A DNA stretch of 64,000 bases from Pseudisothecium myosuroides (taxonomy: Eukaryota > Streptophyta > Bryopsida > Hypnales > Lembophyllaceae), in assembly GCA_951799445.1 (NCBI GenBank), contig OX637289.1, positions 27,900,245 to 27,964,244 on the forward strand. Direction: 5' to 3'. Below are positions 1 to 12,059 of this stretch, in pieces (position 1 is the stretch's first letter; every line of letters begins with the position of its first letter). Both the position numbers and the translations under genes were made by a program. Under the pieces are notes generated by a model. That model saw nothing but the letters and a program-made list of their open reading frames with translations. It ran no database searches and was not told where the DNA came from.

Positions 1-216
1 CGGAGAGTAACTTAACATCACCATTAAGAGCTTCATCAGGCGGTCTTCCAGTGATACCGACCACACATGAATTTCAAGCACAAACACTCTGTCAAGCACC
101 ATTTCGGGAAGTGCAAGTGTTTGAGCTTGAAATTCAGTGACCGAGTCTAACCCTAACCTCAACTCCTCCACAAGAATCGCAAACCAACAGCAAGAATCTC
201 AAAAGTACGTTCAACT

Positions 217-399
217 ATGACCATCACTCACCGCAAAGCCTGTTGCAGCGATACCCCACACGCTTCCAGCGCAGCCATCCTAAGGAGACCAACCTTGTTT
301 CGTCAATTTGTACTTCTTCTACCGACACTCCAAAGCTTACCAACAATTGCTCACCCTACCAATCCTCCCCAAGACACCTTTCCCGGCGGCAGATTCTAA
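217..399 (+). CDS. possible small ORF or first exon, unknown
   Basis: A 60-codon ATG-initiated reading frame. The sequence before it looks leader-like (C/A-rich, no ATG for some distance). The predicted peptide is basic at the N-terminus, then hydrophobic around residues 25-45 (a FRQFVLLLPTL stretch). That could suit a targeting sequence, but no family is recognised. A second overlapping frame continues to about 581, so a spliced gene cannot be excluded. No downstream exon was found. Weak call. Confidence 0.2.
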   Translation: MTITHRKACCSDTPHASSAAILRRPTLFRQFVLLLPTLQSLPTIAHPTNPPQDTFPGGRF

Positions 400-599
400 C
401 CCTCCGTCCCGTCTATCTTCCCGAGTCATCGCGAAATCGATGCATCCGTGACCAAGGGTCGGTAAGGCCGCGAGAATTCATCGAAAGAGGGAGAGCATTA
501 TGGCTTTCTAGCTTGCCAGAGGAAGAGGAATCTTCCTTCCCCCGGATTCCTGGAGAAGGGTTGCGGACTTGCACTTCCTGACTGCGGTTCTGCACAACG

Positions 600-2600
600 T
601 CTTTCTAACATGTTGCCTTCATAATGTCACAGCATGGTGTTATTACAGTATTGCGGGGTGATACATTTAATCCAAACATCATCATTCTTGTTATTAGCAT
701 GTCCAAAGTTCAAGACACTTAACAGCTAACTCCTTTCCAAATGCCTGTTTGGAACCTCGAACTCAAGGCCGACTTCCATGTACAAAAAAATTGGCCAGAG
801 TTTGGAAAGAAGTAAACAAAATTCCTAAATCCTTCAATGAAGAAAGTGTGCAAAATTTGCAAAAGGAGAATTGGAATTGTTGGTTAGGAAATTTTTTAAG
901 GAGAAGGCTCAGGAATGGCACGGGAGGCAACTTTTGACTTCTGAAAACCTAATTTTAACATTGAACTTGAGGAGTTTGGTTGTTTTTAGTTTGACAACAA
1001 GGCTACTATTACTAAATTGCAATTTCTCCCTGCTCAGATGAAAGTGTAAACATCATAAAACTTGGCAAAAGAAATTTTGACTCTGGAAAACTTGAAAATT
1101 GTTTTCAGATTCCGACAGAGCATGGAAGTCTGCCTTCACCTGTCCTAATTATTTGAGATGAGTTGCACTGAAGTTCAACATTAAGTCGCTTTGATACATG
1201 CCAACCTTAGAGCTCTGTGCTCTTGGATGTCCCAATTTGGACTGTTTCAAACATATTGTCACTCAGACCTTGCAGACTTCTCTTAAGAAGATGTCATGTT
1301 GAGTCTTGGCTACATAGCTAGCTTAGCAGTGCACATTCCGTTTTGAAATGGAACAGACAAAGCCAGGTTTCTCAAAGGTAAATCTAAACTCATGTGCAGT
1401 GTACACATGCACATGGGGATGTAGACAGATTCTGCAACTGGTGGGTTTACAAAATTCATTGCGGCCACATACTCTTGACATAAACTTTGCATCATGATCA
1501 AGTTTGGACACACAAATCAATGCACTTGCTTCCTAAGAGCATCTCCACTCTTGCTCTAAAAAATGGCCTCGTCAAATGGTTTTTAGCGGGCTTCATTCTC
1601 CTTCCGGGCTTGGAGAGGAGATGAGTGGGCCCGTGAGGATTCCACGTTGATTACATATTTGAGCGGGGCCAGGCTTTATCTTTTGGAGTTCAGGTTTCCA
1701 GTGAAGGCCATTTTGGAGTGCACGCCCTAGATTTAAGCGGCCGAGGCCCTTTCTAGGGCAAAGGTGGCAATGCTCAAATTTTAGCATCCACCATTCTATG
1801 ACCTTTGAAACTATTGGGTTGAGTTATCTGAGAGCTCCACTGAAATCATGAGTGGGCTCTAGCCAATCAAAAATGTTTACAAATCTAACTTTGGGACTTT
1901 GGGGGATAAAGGTCCTTGCATCCAAAAACGAAGTAAGACTTGCTAAAACTTGATTGTCAATTTACAATAATCATTATTAGCATTTGAAATAAACCTAAAA
2001 TATAAGCTTTAGAAATTTTGTTACTCTTTCATTTTTAAAATTAGAACAAATTCAAAAATTCAATGAATTATTGCAATTGCAAGATCCATGTGTTAAAATT
2101 CAAATTACACAATTTTAAATTTAAAAAGATGGAATGTCAATAATTAAAACCTTCATATTTGGTAAGAATCCCAAATTACTCTACTATATGTATTTGAGCG
2201 TGTATTACAATTTTAATTAAAAAAAATTCACATTATACTTTAAAAGATCACAGTCATTTGATTCTTTTACCAAAACAATTGAATTCTAAAGACCTAAAGA
2301 TAAATAAATTATTTACATATGAAAAATATCAAAATTTTATTGACCAATCATAATTCTATACAAAAGATTGGAAGTTTTCTTAATCATAGAAGACATGTGA
2401 TTTCATCTTTGAGATTTTTTGTTGTAGTCATATACATAGGTAATACAAAGCATAGAGAAAAAGATTTAAAAGGTTTGTATACATAGATTGAAAAACTATA
2501 GAGACTACAATATACCATGTTGAAGAAAGCAAATTTATGAGAATGGAATGTTTAAACAGGTGGACAATTATGCCCTTGTAGTAAGAAAACTAATTGGTGC
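600..2600. other. intergenic, no gene recognised
   Basis: Only short shadow frames occur here. A segment near 1540-1790 begins with GAGCATCTCCACT, a terminus common in small plant MITEs, but no matching second end was found. From about 1980 to 2600 the sequence is very AT-rich and is probably the downstream flank of the receptor kinase gene. Confidence 0.5.
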
Positions 2601-2621
2601 TAGTCACCATTACTATGGCCT

Positions 2622-5126
2622 TCATCTAGAAAGATCTTCAAAAGAATCGTAGGCTAATGAAGTAGGAGGAGGTGCAACTAAAGTGTCTATGATAGAGCTA
2701 TGTGAGAACTCCAATGAATGATAGACTCCAGGGGGCTTGGTAGATGGTAATGATGGCATTAGTACCATTGTGATGGAAGAATCATTTCCTATGTCTTGAA
2801 TTTGTTGCAATAGTCTATTTACTTCTCCCATAGAAGGTCGAGCCTTGGGATTGGGAAGGCAACAAAAGAGTCCTAATTGAAGCAAACTCACAATTATTGT
2901 AGTTTCAATTTCTAAGTCTACATTTGCACCTATGGATCTTGGAGTAGTGTTACAATTCAATTGTTCAGACTTGCTTGGTGATTGAGATGTTCCAAGCATT
3001 CTTGGCTCTGCCATACTAAAAAGTGACCCACTTTCATGAGCACGCCAAACCGCAAACAACAACACAAGGTCCTCAGGTTCCAAAGTTTGCAAATCCAAGG
3101 GGCGCCTTCCACACACCACTTCTAACACCAAGATGCCAAAACTATACACATCTGATTCCTTTGTGGCTTTGCCAGTGTATGGCAACTCAGGAGCCATGTA
3201 GCCAAATGTGCCTGCTGCCAAAGTAGTCTTTTCCAATTTGTGGTGGTCCATCAAACGAGCAAGTCCAAAGTCCCCAACATGGGCATTGAAATCCACATCC
3301 AACAACACATTACTAGACTTGATGTCGCGGTGCAAAATACAACTCAAGCAATCTTCATGCAAGTACTTTAGGGCTCCACCCACCCCTTCAAGAATAGAAA
3401 GCCGCATTTTCAAGGATAGAACTTGTTGGCTACTCTTTTTGTAAAGCCAATCATAGAGAGTTCCATTGGGTAAGTATTCATACACCAATAACAATTTGCC
3501 TTTCTCTTGACACCATCCTTGCAACTGCACGACATTTCGATGTCGAATTTGACCTAGACTTGCCACTTCAGCATGAAAAAGGGATTTAGCTTGTGCGGAT
3601 TCCGATATGTTGATTTGTTTCACAGCAACCAAAATACCATCACCTGAATCAAAGATGGATTTCAACAACATTAAATTGAATTGAACTTTTCTCCAATGGA
3701 ACAAAAAAATCTTACCAAGATTGTATGCAAAGTGATAACATGACTACCTAAGTTTATGAATGCAATTCATGAACAAGCCTACATGTCCTACTTGGAAGAA
3801 GCTTTTGTTATTGTTTAGGACTATTACTAGATACAAGTTTCACAACATTGTCAGACAACGCACAAGCATGAATCCTGGAGTCCATGGATGATTGACTATT
3901 TAGTCCCCATCCCACCATACATCACGATTGATGTCCAAAATTCACTAGAAAATCTAACTGAAAAAACTGCTCTCACCTTCCAAAGAGCCTTTGTAAACAA
4001 CTCCCGATCCGCCACGTCCAAGCACAATTCTTTCATCAAAATTGTCGGTTGCCGTGCGCAGCTCATTATACGAGAAGACACGTGGTCCTGTGGAGTAACC
4101 CAAAGCAGTGTAACTCGTGGATGGCGATGCAAATGTAAAGACGGACCAGAGAATCACCAAGGCAGCAAGCGTTCCAAACAGAACTCCTGAAGTGACACCA
4201 ACCCACGTTTTGGACTTCAAATATTGAAGCATCAGTTGGAACTTAGACTCCCGCTTAGACTCTGATATCCCGGTGCTGAAGAAGCTCCAGGACAAGAGCT
4301 CATGCTCTGCCAAATGGTTGACATCTGAGCTTCCCCAGAACGAGAGCATCACCTCATCTCCGACCCATGTCGGAAATTTGTAATTGGAAATGCGCAACAG
4401 AGGCTGGACAGGCTTGGGATTTGATCCGTTGACCATTCGGAATTCCAGAGTCTGGGATGAGCTAGTGAAGTCCATCCAAGCAGTGAAAACTCTCCCACCG
4501 GAGAAATACGAGCAATGCGTATCATTACCACAAAGGTTGTGAGTGTACGCTTCGACATCATATTCATAATCAAGGTTTCTGCAAACCCTGATGAAGTTAT
4601 TGCTGGGCTCCTTGTCGCGATTTGGATTGTAATCTGTGTCAAATTCGACTGCACAGACTGGAGGAGTCACTTTAATGTTTTCATGTCGAGCTAACTTGCA
4701 CGCACCGAACTGTGAATAATGGGAGAAACTCTCCTGAAAGGTAGCCATGGGTCTGTACTGGGTCATGACAAAAAGGAATCTGCTCCCATCCAAGGTGTTG
4801 TTCAAGTTGTCCCAAGGCTCGCCATGCGTGGTGAAGGTGAAGGTGAAAGAGGAGCTGAAGGAAGCCACCCTCCCAGTTGCTATATTCTGAATGCGCACCT
4901 GTTTCCCATGCACCAGCACACCACAAGAGCCTCTGGAAGCAAGCGTCCTGGCACCTGCGTTCATGATGTAGGAACGATGGTCGGGGTCATACGCAACATC
5001 TCCAAGCGTGTAGAAATCGTCATGAGGGGAGAAGTTGGGGAAGGTGATTAGCGTCTCTGCAGTTGCAGTTGGGTTATGGAACACAAACAGGACGATGAGA
5101 CGAAGAACAGCCATTGTGGACAACAT
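2622..5126 (-). CDS. L-type lectin receptor-like kinase
   Basis: Plasma-membrane receptor kinase with an outer legume-lectin domain and a cytosolic Ser/Thr kinase. The CDS is complement(join(2622..3643,3977..5126)), 723 aa, with one 333-bp intron (GAAG|GTGAGA donor, TTCAG|GTG acceptor) in the glycine-loop region. I chose the first in-frame ATG at 5126; a second follows four codons later. Residues 1-25 form a signal peptide. The lectin domain spans about 26-290 and carries VEFDTDYNPNRD at 160-171. A membrane segment lies at about 308-333. Kinase features: glycine loop GRGGSGVVYKG (370-380), Lys392 in VAVK, HRD 488-490, DFG 508-510, APE 534-536. All catalytic residues are present, so the kinase is predicted active. 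Family knowledge links such receptors to immunity and extracellular nucleotide or carbohydrate sensing; the ligand here is unknown. Length is normal for the family. Confidence 0.95.
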
Positions 5127-5215
5127 TGAATCCGTCACTATTTGAGATTGTAATGAATGATCTCAATGTTGCTCCCACGACTCCCCCAGGGCCTCTGCTC
5201 TTACCACGGAAGGGT

Positions 5216-5224
5216 GATTATATC
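5216..5224 (-). promoter_or_regulatory. possible TATA-like element of the lectin kinase
   Basis: On the minus strand the sequence reads GATATAATC about 90 bp upstream of the kinase ATG. An ATTGG (CCAAT-box complement) lies further upstream. Position is plausible, sequence match is modest. Confidence 0.3.
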
Positions 5225-5279
5225 TGGTTCCCGGATTGCCATCCAGTACCGGTTTAGGGTCTGACCAATAGAAAACTTT

Positions 5280-7370
5280 GTGTCACTGAATCTCTCTCTC
5301 TCTGCCGCTAACAGTAATTGACCTGATCCCCCAATTCGAGAATAAAAGCTAGATCTGGGAAACTTTTGATATATATTCCCTTAGAGAAACAAGCCAGAAC
5401 ACAAGCACGTGAGTTCGCAGTCCTTCAAAAAAACCTGCAAGACCGCCTAACGTAAGTTTGGGCGGCAAGTACACGCACGACGTTCCCAACCCATCCCCAA
5501 TGGCAGGTTTCTCTCGATCCGTGCACCTCTGAAGGCGCAAATCCAGTTACTGATGTTCCCGAAGACGAAGAGGACTCGTCATGCCCAATTCAACCGGGAA
5601 ATTCCTTTTGAAGTAGTACCTCTACTTGTTGGCTGCTTCGTTGTTGCCCTCAACTCTGAAAGCAATGACAATCTGATCTCTGTGCTTTGAAGTAGCAAGA
5701 TCCAACCTTGCATTCTGATGCAATGAAGTTCCTCCACAATGATAAAACTTGCGAGGCTGGCAATCTCATGACCAAGTTGGTGGTGAACTGCGACTAGGAG
5801 TGCCCAAACCATTTAATTTCCAAGACCGTACGACAATACATGTGGCCACGTTGTGTGAGTGGAGAATACTACTATATACCGTAGCCTGAGGTCACCTTTA
5901 ACCCTTGAACCGCCTGAAAGCCCTTTGCGACCGTATAGAATATTATGAAATCGGTGGTTTTTAACAAAGAAACATTGACCAAATACTTTTCAGTAGATTA
6001 ATGATCATGATAGTATATAAATAACAATGTATTACAATTCATATATCAAACCACAATTGAAAAGTTATGAGGCTAATGAGGGGTCGTACAGAGCCTGGAC
6101 CCCACCCAACGGCCTTTCAAAGGTTAACGCACGTCCTCACCTGGTTCTAACTTCTGTTCAAGCGGTGGTAGAACGTAACACTCATGCCTGTTCAGTTGTT
6201 GCGATCTCAGTCGAAGAGGTGTTTTCCGAAATTGTAGCTAGGCCCCGTGATTTCTGGCAAGTATGTACTGCCGTGATGTGCACATCTGTAGCTTTACGTC
6301 AATTCATGCCTGCGAGGCAAACGACATGATGGTCAGGAGAGGCGGGGGTTCGCACCACGGACCGCTTTTGGGAAGACTGAGTTTCGCCCCCTTGCAGTTC
6401 CTTTAATCACGTCGTCCTCTCCCACGATTTCTCCACACTCGTTGCCCGCAGTTCTTCTCGCTCTGGACGAAAGGTTTGAATCCGTGCTGAACAATTTCAC
6501 CGCCTTTCCTGAATGGCTCGTCCTTCAGTTAGAATTCCCTGCTTTTACGACTCTGCTTTTCATGTGGTGTCGTTATCTGATTTCTCAGTTAGCATTAGTT
6601 TCCGCTGAGTTTGACTGGTGGCTGGGTTTCAGTCGCAAGGACGTAGTAAGTCGAGGCGACTTGGACTCTTACCTGCTTGGACTGAGTGCGACTGTGATAT
6701 TTTGCTCTTTCTAATTAATGAGTTTTACTACTCTAGCTCATTCTCGAGTTCTTTTCATGGTGTGATCATCATTTTCGTTAGAATGACGAAAGTTTGAGGA
6801 ATTTAGCACTTTCTAAGCGACCGTCTGGAAGCTGGAATCGATTTCAGTTCTACCTACTCTTGAGAGCTTTCTGGGTGTTTTTTTTTTTTTTTTTTCCTTG
6901 AAACACATGGACAATTTCCGTTGATAAAAGGAAATAGTACATAGAACCAGAGGGATCACCCTCGGCGACATTTTTTACATTTTCTAAGACATTTTCAGCA
7001 CTAATTTTCACTTCATTTTTTTTTTTCACTAAGAGGCAAGAGAAGCCGAGAAAGAACCAGCCAAAAGGCAGACAGTAAGCAACAAGACAGAGCAAGGCCA
7101 AGGCACCAAGCCCAAGTCACCTACCCCTACCAACTAGAGGAACAGACCAAACTTAGTTAAAAAAAACCGTCTTTGGATGGCTCAAATTCCAAGCTATCTG
7201 AAGATGGGATCTCTTGCTAAAAAAATCCATTTGAAGCCACGTATTGTCAAACTGCTTGAGGAAGATGCCCTCTTTGTCAGGGTACAATGCACATAGCTTC
7301 GTGGTTTTGAACCAGGCCACTCTAGCATGGTCAGCTTTCTGGGGTTTTGAATGTCACAATGTGTGGTTTG
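5280..7370. other. intergenic, no gene recognised
   Basis: It contains a short TCTC microsatellite near 5290 and several short frames without recognisable domains. The frame at 6442-6714 (+) is hydrophobic and Phe/Leu-rich but has no ATG (it opens with TTG), so I left it out. A poly-T run lies at 6879-6896. Confidence 0.4.
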
Positions 7371-7374
7371 ATTA

Positions 7375-7654
7375 AGGTCAGTATACCCAAAATCGCCACT
7401 TTTTGCTACTGAGCCTGGTTACTATTATTAGATTGATCAAATTTTCATATGCTCTTGTTGGCAAGTGAAAGGAGGTTCCAACATTCCAAAGGACGTGGCA
7501 TTTGGATAATATATGCAAAAGTTATTAAGGAACAAAGTTTGGTTCTAAAATGGTTTCTTCCACATACTTAGGTATAGAATTGATTTTGAAGATGTACACA
7601 GAATGAAAATGGCGGTTTAAGTTTAGTGGCACATTTAGGTGTACCTACCGTACC
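7375..7654. mobile_element. MITE, AGGT-terminus family 3, short copy
   Basis: Starts AGGTCAGTATACCC after a TA dinucleotide. Ends near CCTACCGTACCT, so the right boundary is certain only to about 5 bp. The body matches 21603-22129 along its length: a shared CGCCACTTTTTGCTACTGAG block near the left end and a shared AATGGCGGTTTAAG-like block near the right end. It lacks the 247-bp segment present in that copy, so it serves as the empty site for that nested insertion. Non-coding. Confidence 0.75.
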
Positions 7655-7975
7655 TGATTTTTTTATAAGCGTTTCAGGAGATACTTGAACAGCTGCCGTG
7701 GGTGTTGCTGATTTGCATTTGAGAACACACAAGGGGAGAGCTCCATTTATTCTATGCATCCGCCTCTTGGCTCCGTCTGGATGTCCTGCAAGTACTCCTT
7801 CGGGAAAAGCCAAACTGATAATTTTGCCCACAATCGAAAAACCGGTCTTTTGTAATGGAGCTTGGCAACGGATTTTAGAAAACAACTCACCTAAATTTGC
7901 AAAGATTTTCTGAAACATTAGAAGAAGTTTTGGGCTTCGAAGAGGCTGTTAACAGATGATTTTCGGCACCCCTGT

Positions 7976-7998
7976 GGTGCAATTACAGAATTATTTTA

Positions 7999-8055
<57 letters not shown>

Positions 8056-8203
8056 TTTTAATTTTAATTTTTTTAATTTTTTAAAAATATTTAAAAAATT
8101 AAAAATAAATTAAAAATAAAAAAGTCTGACGTGGCACTAGTAGTGCCACATCAGCACCCGAAATCAAATAATTTTTTATTTGAATTTTTTCTGTAATTGC
8201 ACC
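7976..8203. mobile_element. short inverted-repeat element with internal AT microsatellite
   Basis: A perfect 15-bp inverted repeat bounds this segment: GGTGCAATTACAGAA at 7976-7990 and its complement at 8189-8203. Inside are the (AT)n tract and an imperfect palindrome around CACTAGTAGTG at 8126-8154. No coding capacity. Consistent with a small MITE or foldback element; superfamily not assigned. Confidence 0.55.
8001..8046. repeat. (AT)n microsatellite
   Basis: About 22 uninterrupted AT units followed by a poly-T/A-rich tract. Lies inside the inverted-repeat element at 7976-8203. Confidence 0.95.
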
Positions 8204-9880
8204 CGGGGGGTCAAAACTCGTGGTCCCTTCGGGGGCTGAAATTTCTTGTAATGTCTTGGTTTCAGTGAGAAGGTGCCACTACGAAAAACCTGGTATTGAA
8301 GTCGAAGTTTTTTCATAAGCTTGGCAACTTTCCAACTAACATCACACTTTTGACTTCACCAACAGGGACTCCACATAAGTTTGGGGGATAAACTTGGGGG
8401 TTGGTGAAAACACGTGTGGCTATACATATTAAAACCACCACTCTTTCTAAAGCCCTAGCACCAAGTGAGAACTAGCCTTTAGCCGCATTTTTGTTGAATT
8501 TTTGGTACGGTAGTTCATTTTTTTATTAAGTTATTTGATAATTGTTAAATATTTTTTCTTAACTTCTAAAGAACCAGTGTCCGTTCAATGAACACAAGAA
8601 ATTTCGAGTAGGACTCTATAAAGCATTAGAAAAAAAACCAGCCCTCCAGAGGGCTCCTCTGAAGTGACATGCCAAGCTATTAAAATGCTTGGCCTATCAC
8701 TCCAGAACTGTCCCTCAGTGAGTAGTCAGCTTGGCGCTGACTGCTCGCCGAAACGGTCAGAAATCGCAATTTTTTTTTAAATAATTTTTTTAAGATTAAA
8801 AATATAAATAAATAAATAAATTTACTTGTAAATATTGGTTCCTGTGCCACTCTCGTTGCAGTTTCTACTGCGCAAAAATAGGGGAAAAAATATTTTTTTT
8901 GCAAAAAAAAAGTTAATTTCAGGGTCCCTCGGAGGGCTGTGGAGCAACCCTCCGGAGGCCCCAGATTTTCTCTAATGGTCAATTTTGGTTGGCATGTACT
9001 CTCTTACTAAGAATGTAATTATTTTTTCGATTGGTTTCTCGGATCAAAAGTTGTGATGTCCAAGAGTTTTTGGGAAGCCCAGGCAACCTTGAGCCACATG
9101 TGTGGAATTCCTCCTCCACTTCTTAAATTTGACAAATACATAATTAGCATAATATAGGTCAAAAAAATTAATTGTTTAGTTTAATAATCTCACTCTAAAA
9201 AGAATTAAAGTCTGCTGACCCTGTTTAGGGTTGGAAAAAAAAAATTCTTCTAGTTTCAAACACTATAATCTTTTAATCTAAGCGGTCAACATATCTAAAA
9301 TTCCTTCTAGACATTATCACACTAGTCTTAAACAAATTTGTAAGTTTGAATTTATTTATTTTTATTTATTTTTTTCTCACTATTCTAAAAAATGGTAATT
9401 TCCAACAATTTTTACCTAAAATATGCTTCAACTCTTTAGGGAATCAACTATCGGCAACCCTTCAAATAATCTTACAAGTTGAATGTTTTTCTTCATTGCT
9501 TAGGAAAGTGACAGTCATTGCTTTCAATGAACTCATTACTTTTCATAATGTCCCTGTTTTATTGTCAAAGTTAGAGGAATGAATTTGGTAGCCATATCAT
9601 GGGATCAAGCAATACATGTATCTTTTCCAACATTTTGACTTTCTTTATGTTTAATTTTCTAAAACCATTCAACTTCAAAAATTTTGATTCATTTTCGTCA
9701 CAGGTAACCTCAGACTATGTAATACTTAGTGACAATTGAAAGGCACCATAGCAAGCAACAATTTATTTTTTTTACTAATTTTGAGACGTTGTCCTGTTGT
9801 AGATTTGTACACAATGTAAGAAACATATTATAATATGTTTTATTGAGTAGCTTCAAGGTGACGCCGTTCCGAAAGGTGTA
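8204..9880. other. intergenic, no gene recognised
   Basis: AT-rich with poly-A/T runs. Segment 8641-8980 begins and ends with GC-rich CCCTCC/GGAGGG words (for example CCTCCAGAGGG and CCCTCGGAGGG), which could be ends of another small element; I could not define it. No recognisable protein. Confidence 0.4.
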
Positions 9881-9887
9881 TGACATC

Positions 9888-9894
9888 TATATAA
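9888..9894 (+). promoter_or_regulatory. TATA box of the 152-aa ORF
   Basis: TATATAA followed by GAGGGC, 69 bp before the ATG at 9963. This predicts a transcription start near 9920 and a leader of about 40 nt. Spacing and sequence fit a plant core promoter. Confidence 0.5.
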
Positions 9895-9962
9895 GAGGGC
9901 GATTTTGCCTTAGAGCTTCATTGAATTCCAGTAGTGATTTTGTTTCCTACTTTAAATTTGAA

Positions 9963-10421
9963 ATGTCGAACTGGAGGGTTTTTTCTGAGTCTCAAGATGA
10001 AGAGCCTCAACCGGAGGCTGAATTTGAACTTTCATTGTTGCAACTGCCGGATGAGCCGCTTCTGCCACATGAATTGTCATTGCCATTTGTGCATCCACGA
10101 GATAAAGTTGGGCCTTCTCGACCATCAAAGCAGCCTCGTATTGAGCAGCGGTGGCAAGGGAACCTTCAGGAGGATGCTCGGCCATTGGTAATCTTGTTAC
10201 AAGTTGGACGTGTTGAACCCGGTAGCCGTAAAGTGACATTTGAAAGGAGTTTTGAAGGTCTAAACAACGACCAATACTTTTGTATGGTCAGGCCGATTAA
10301 GGGGAGTCGTGGCCACCAACGATGGTTGGAGGGGCCGGTCAATCCCTTAACGAAGGCGGATCGTGCTGAATATGTCGCTGCGACTATCAAGCGCATTCTC
10401 AAATTCTTGCAGATGGAGTGA
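9963..10421 (+). CDS. unknown 152-aa protein
   Basis: An intact frame from the first ATG to TGA, preceded by a well-placed TATATAA. The open frame extends upstream to 9843 without an ATG, so I start at 9963. The N-terminal third is acidic and rich in Glu, Pro and Leu (residues about 9-45). The middle is basic and Pro/Arg-rich. The C-terminal part looks compact and charged and ends in a predicted helix (YVAATIKRILKFLQ). No signal peptide or membrane segment. I do not recognise the family. Base composition is more balanced than in the flanks, and the downstream sequence is repeat-rich, so a transposon-derived or captured gene is possible. Confidence 0.5.
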   Translation: MSNWRVFSESQDEEPQPEAEFELSLLQLPDEPLLPHELSLPFVHPRDKVGPSRPSKQPRIEQRWQGNLQEDARPLVILLQVGRVEPGSRKVTFERSFEGLNNDQYFCMVRPIKGSRGHQRWLEGPVNPLTKADRAEYVAATIKRILKFLQME

Positions 10422-10988
10422 AGTTTGTCTTGAAATTTTAGTTTTTTACCTCTAATAGACATTGGTTTGATGTTAGTGCTTATATCCATGTTTGGAGTAT
10501 TTTATAAAAAAAAGTGTTTTATATGGTTATAATTGTAGAAGGAAAGGATGGAAATGTTTGCCTTCTAGGTGAACTTTGAAGTGATTTTCTTTCTAAGTTA
10601 AAGATAAAGATATAATTGTAGGGCCAAATAGGAGGGTCAATGGTTGAAAGTTAGCCTTAGGAGCAAGTTAAGGGCTGATTGCCACTTGCTTAAAAGTTAT
10701 GGAGTTGTTGATAAGGTGAGGGAAAAAGATGAACACTATTCATCTTCTCTCTCGTTGTAGTTGACAAGATCCGAATGTTTGGAGGCCTATTGTGTGTGGA
10801 GTTTGACGAGTTTTGAAATGAAAATTGGTGGGTTTTGATATCGTGTTGTTGTCTTTCTAAAAAGTCCTCTCTTGCTTGAATTGAAGTTGTGAGTTGAGAT
10901 TTGTGCTAGTTTGAGTGGAGGAAGGTCACCTGCCTCCTAATTGAAAGGACAGAGACTTCGACCAACTATAAAAGACGGACAGGTCTTT

Positions 10989-11420
10989 AGTTTGCAATGA
11001 AATTTAAAGAGGATATAGAAAATTTAATGAGCTTTCCATAAAGCTATCATTCGTTGTATTTGGAGCATGTATGAGTGATTTATGAGTGTGGAAGTGAAGG
11101 AGGGTCTGCTACCTTCAATTTTTGAGACCAAAACTTCGAGTGACCATAATAGATGGACAGAGTGTTAGTTTGAGTTGAAATTTGGAGAGGATGTGGTGAT
11201 TTTTGTTAGCTTTCCATAAAGCTATCGTTAGTTGTATTTGAAGCATGTATGAGTGATTTATGAGTGTGGAAGTGAAGGAGGGTCTGTTGCCCTCAAACTT
11301 TAAGGCCGAAACTTTGAGTGGTCATAAAATATGGACAGAGTGTTAGTTTGAGTTGAATTTTAGAGGAAAAGTAGAGATTTGTGTAAGCTTTCCAAAAAGC
11401 TATTACACATCTCATTTGAG
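10989..11420. repeat. 178-bp tandem repeat, about 2.5 copies
   Basis: The word AGTTTG followed by a GAAATTT-like stretch recurs at 10989, 11167 and 11345, exactly 178 bp apart each time. Shared blocks include GAGCTTTCCATAAAGCTAT-like text and GAGTGATTTATGAGTGTGGA. A more diverged partial unit precedes it (about 10915-10988). Confidence 0.85.
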
Positions 11421-11489
11421 TTTATAAAGTAGCCATGGCATCACACCAAAGTTTGGTCATGAAGAAAGAATTGGGGTTGGAGGAGTTTT

Positions 11490-12050
11490 GAAGAGATTTG
11501 AAGAGATTTGAAGAAACCAAGACTTGAAGACAAGAAGATTGAAGATTCGTGTGTTGTGGCTTGTGGCTTGTTATTCCTAGTCGGTTTTGAAGGCTCGTTG
11601 TGCTTTTATTGTTATTCCTAGCCGGTTTTGGAGGCTTGTTGTTCTCATTTTTTATTTGTACTGTAAACATTGTTGAGGGCTACGTGGGTATCCAGTAATA
11701 GCCCCGTTTTATGTTTGTGGCGAAGAAGTGGGATTGATCACCCACATGGTCGATCTTCTATGTTATTCCTACTGGTGAAAGGCGCTTCCTGGTCACTGTG
11801 GGTTTGAAGTTTAGGAGCCAATCTTTTGGACGATCAGCTCGTGGTTTGGCCGTCCCGTTTTACCCGTCCGAGGCCTTGTTTCTTATTACACACCCTTACC
11901 TTTGGCCCTATAGAGCCACCACAGGATAGGATGGTTGAAGATCGGGTGAAGATTCGAGTTTGAAGACTTTGAAGACCAAGTGAAGATTCGAGTTTGAAGA
12001 TTTGAAGACCGAGTGAAGATTTGAAGACCAAGTGAAGATTTGAGTTTGAG
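11490..12050. repeat. simple GAAGA-rich repeats and a 49-bp direct repeat
   Basis: At 11490-11550 and 11936-12050 the text is built from GAAGATTTGAAGACC and GAAGATTCGAGTTTGAAG variants. Between them GTTATTCCTAG(T/C)CGGTTTTG occurs twice. No protein is supported. The block may belong to a degenerate retroelement, but no LTR pair was found. Confidence 0.6.
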
Positions 12051-12059
12051 ATTTTCCAT

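Noticed and set aside
1540..1790. GAGCATCTCCACT-starting segment as a MITE
   Set aside because: Only one terminus could be found. A similar lone GAGCATCTCCACT occurs near 32455.
9843..9962. Upstream extension of the 152-aa ORF
   Set aside because: It opens with TTG, not ATG, and covers the TATA box, so it is promoter and leader rather than coding sequence.
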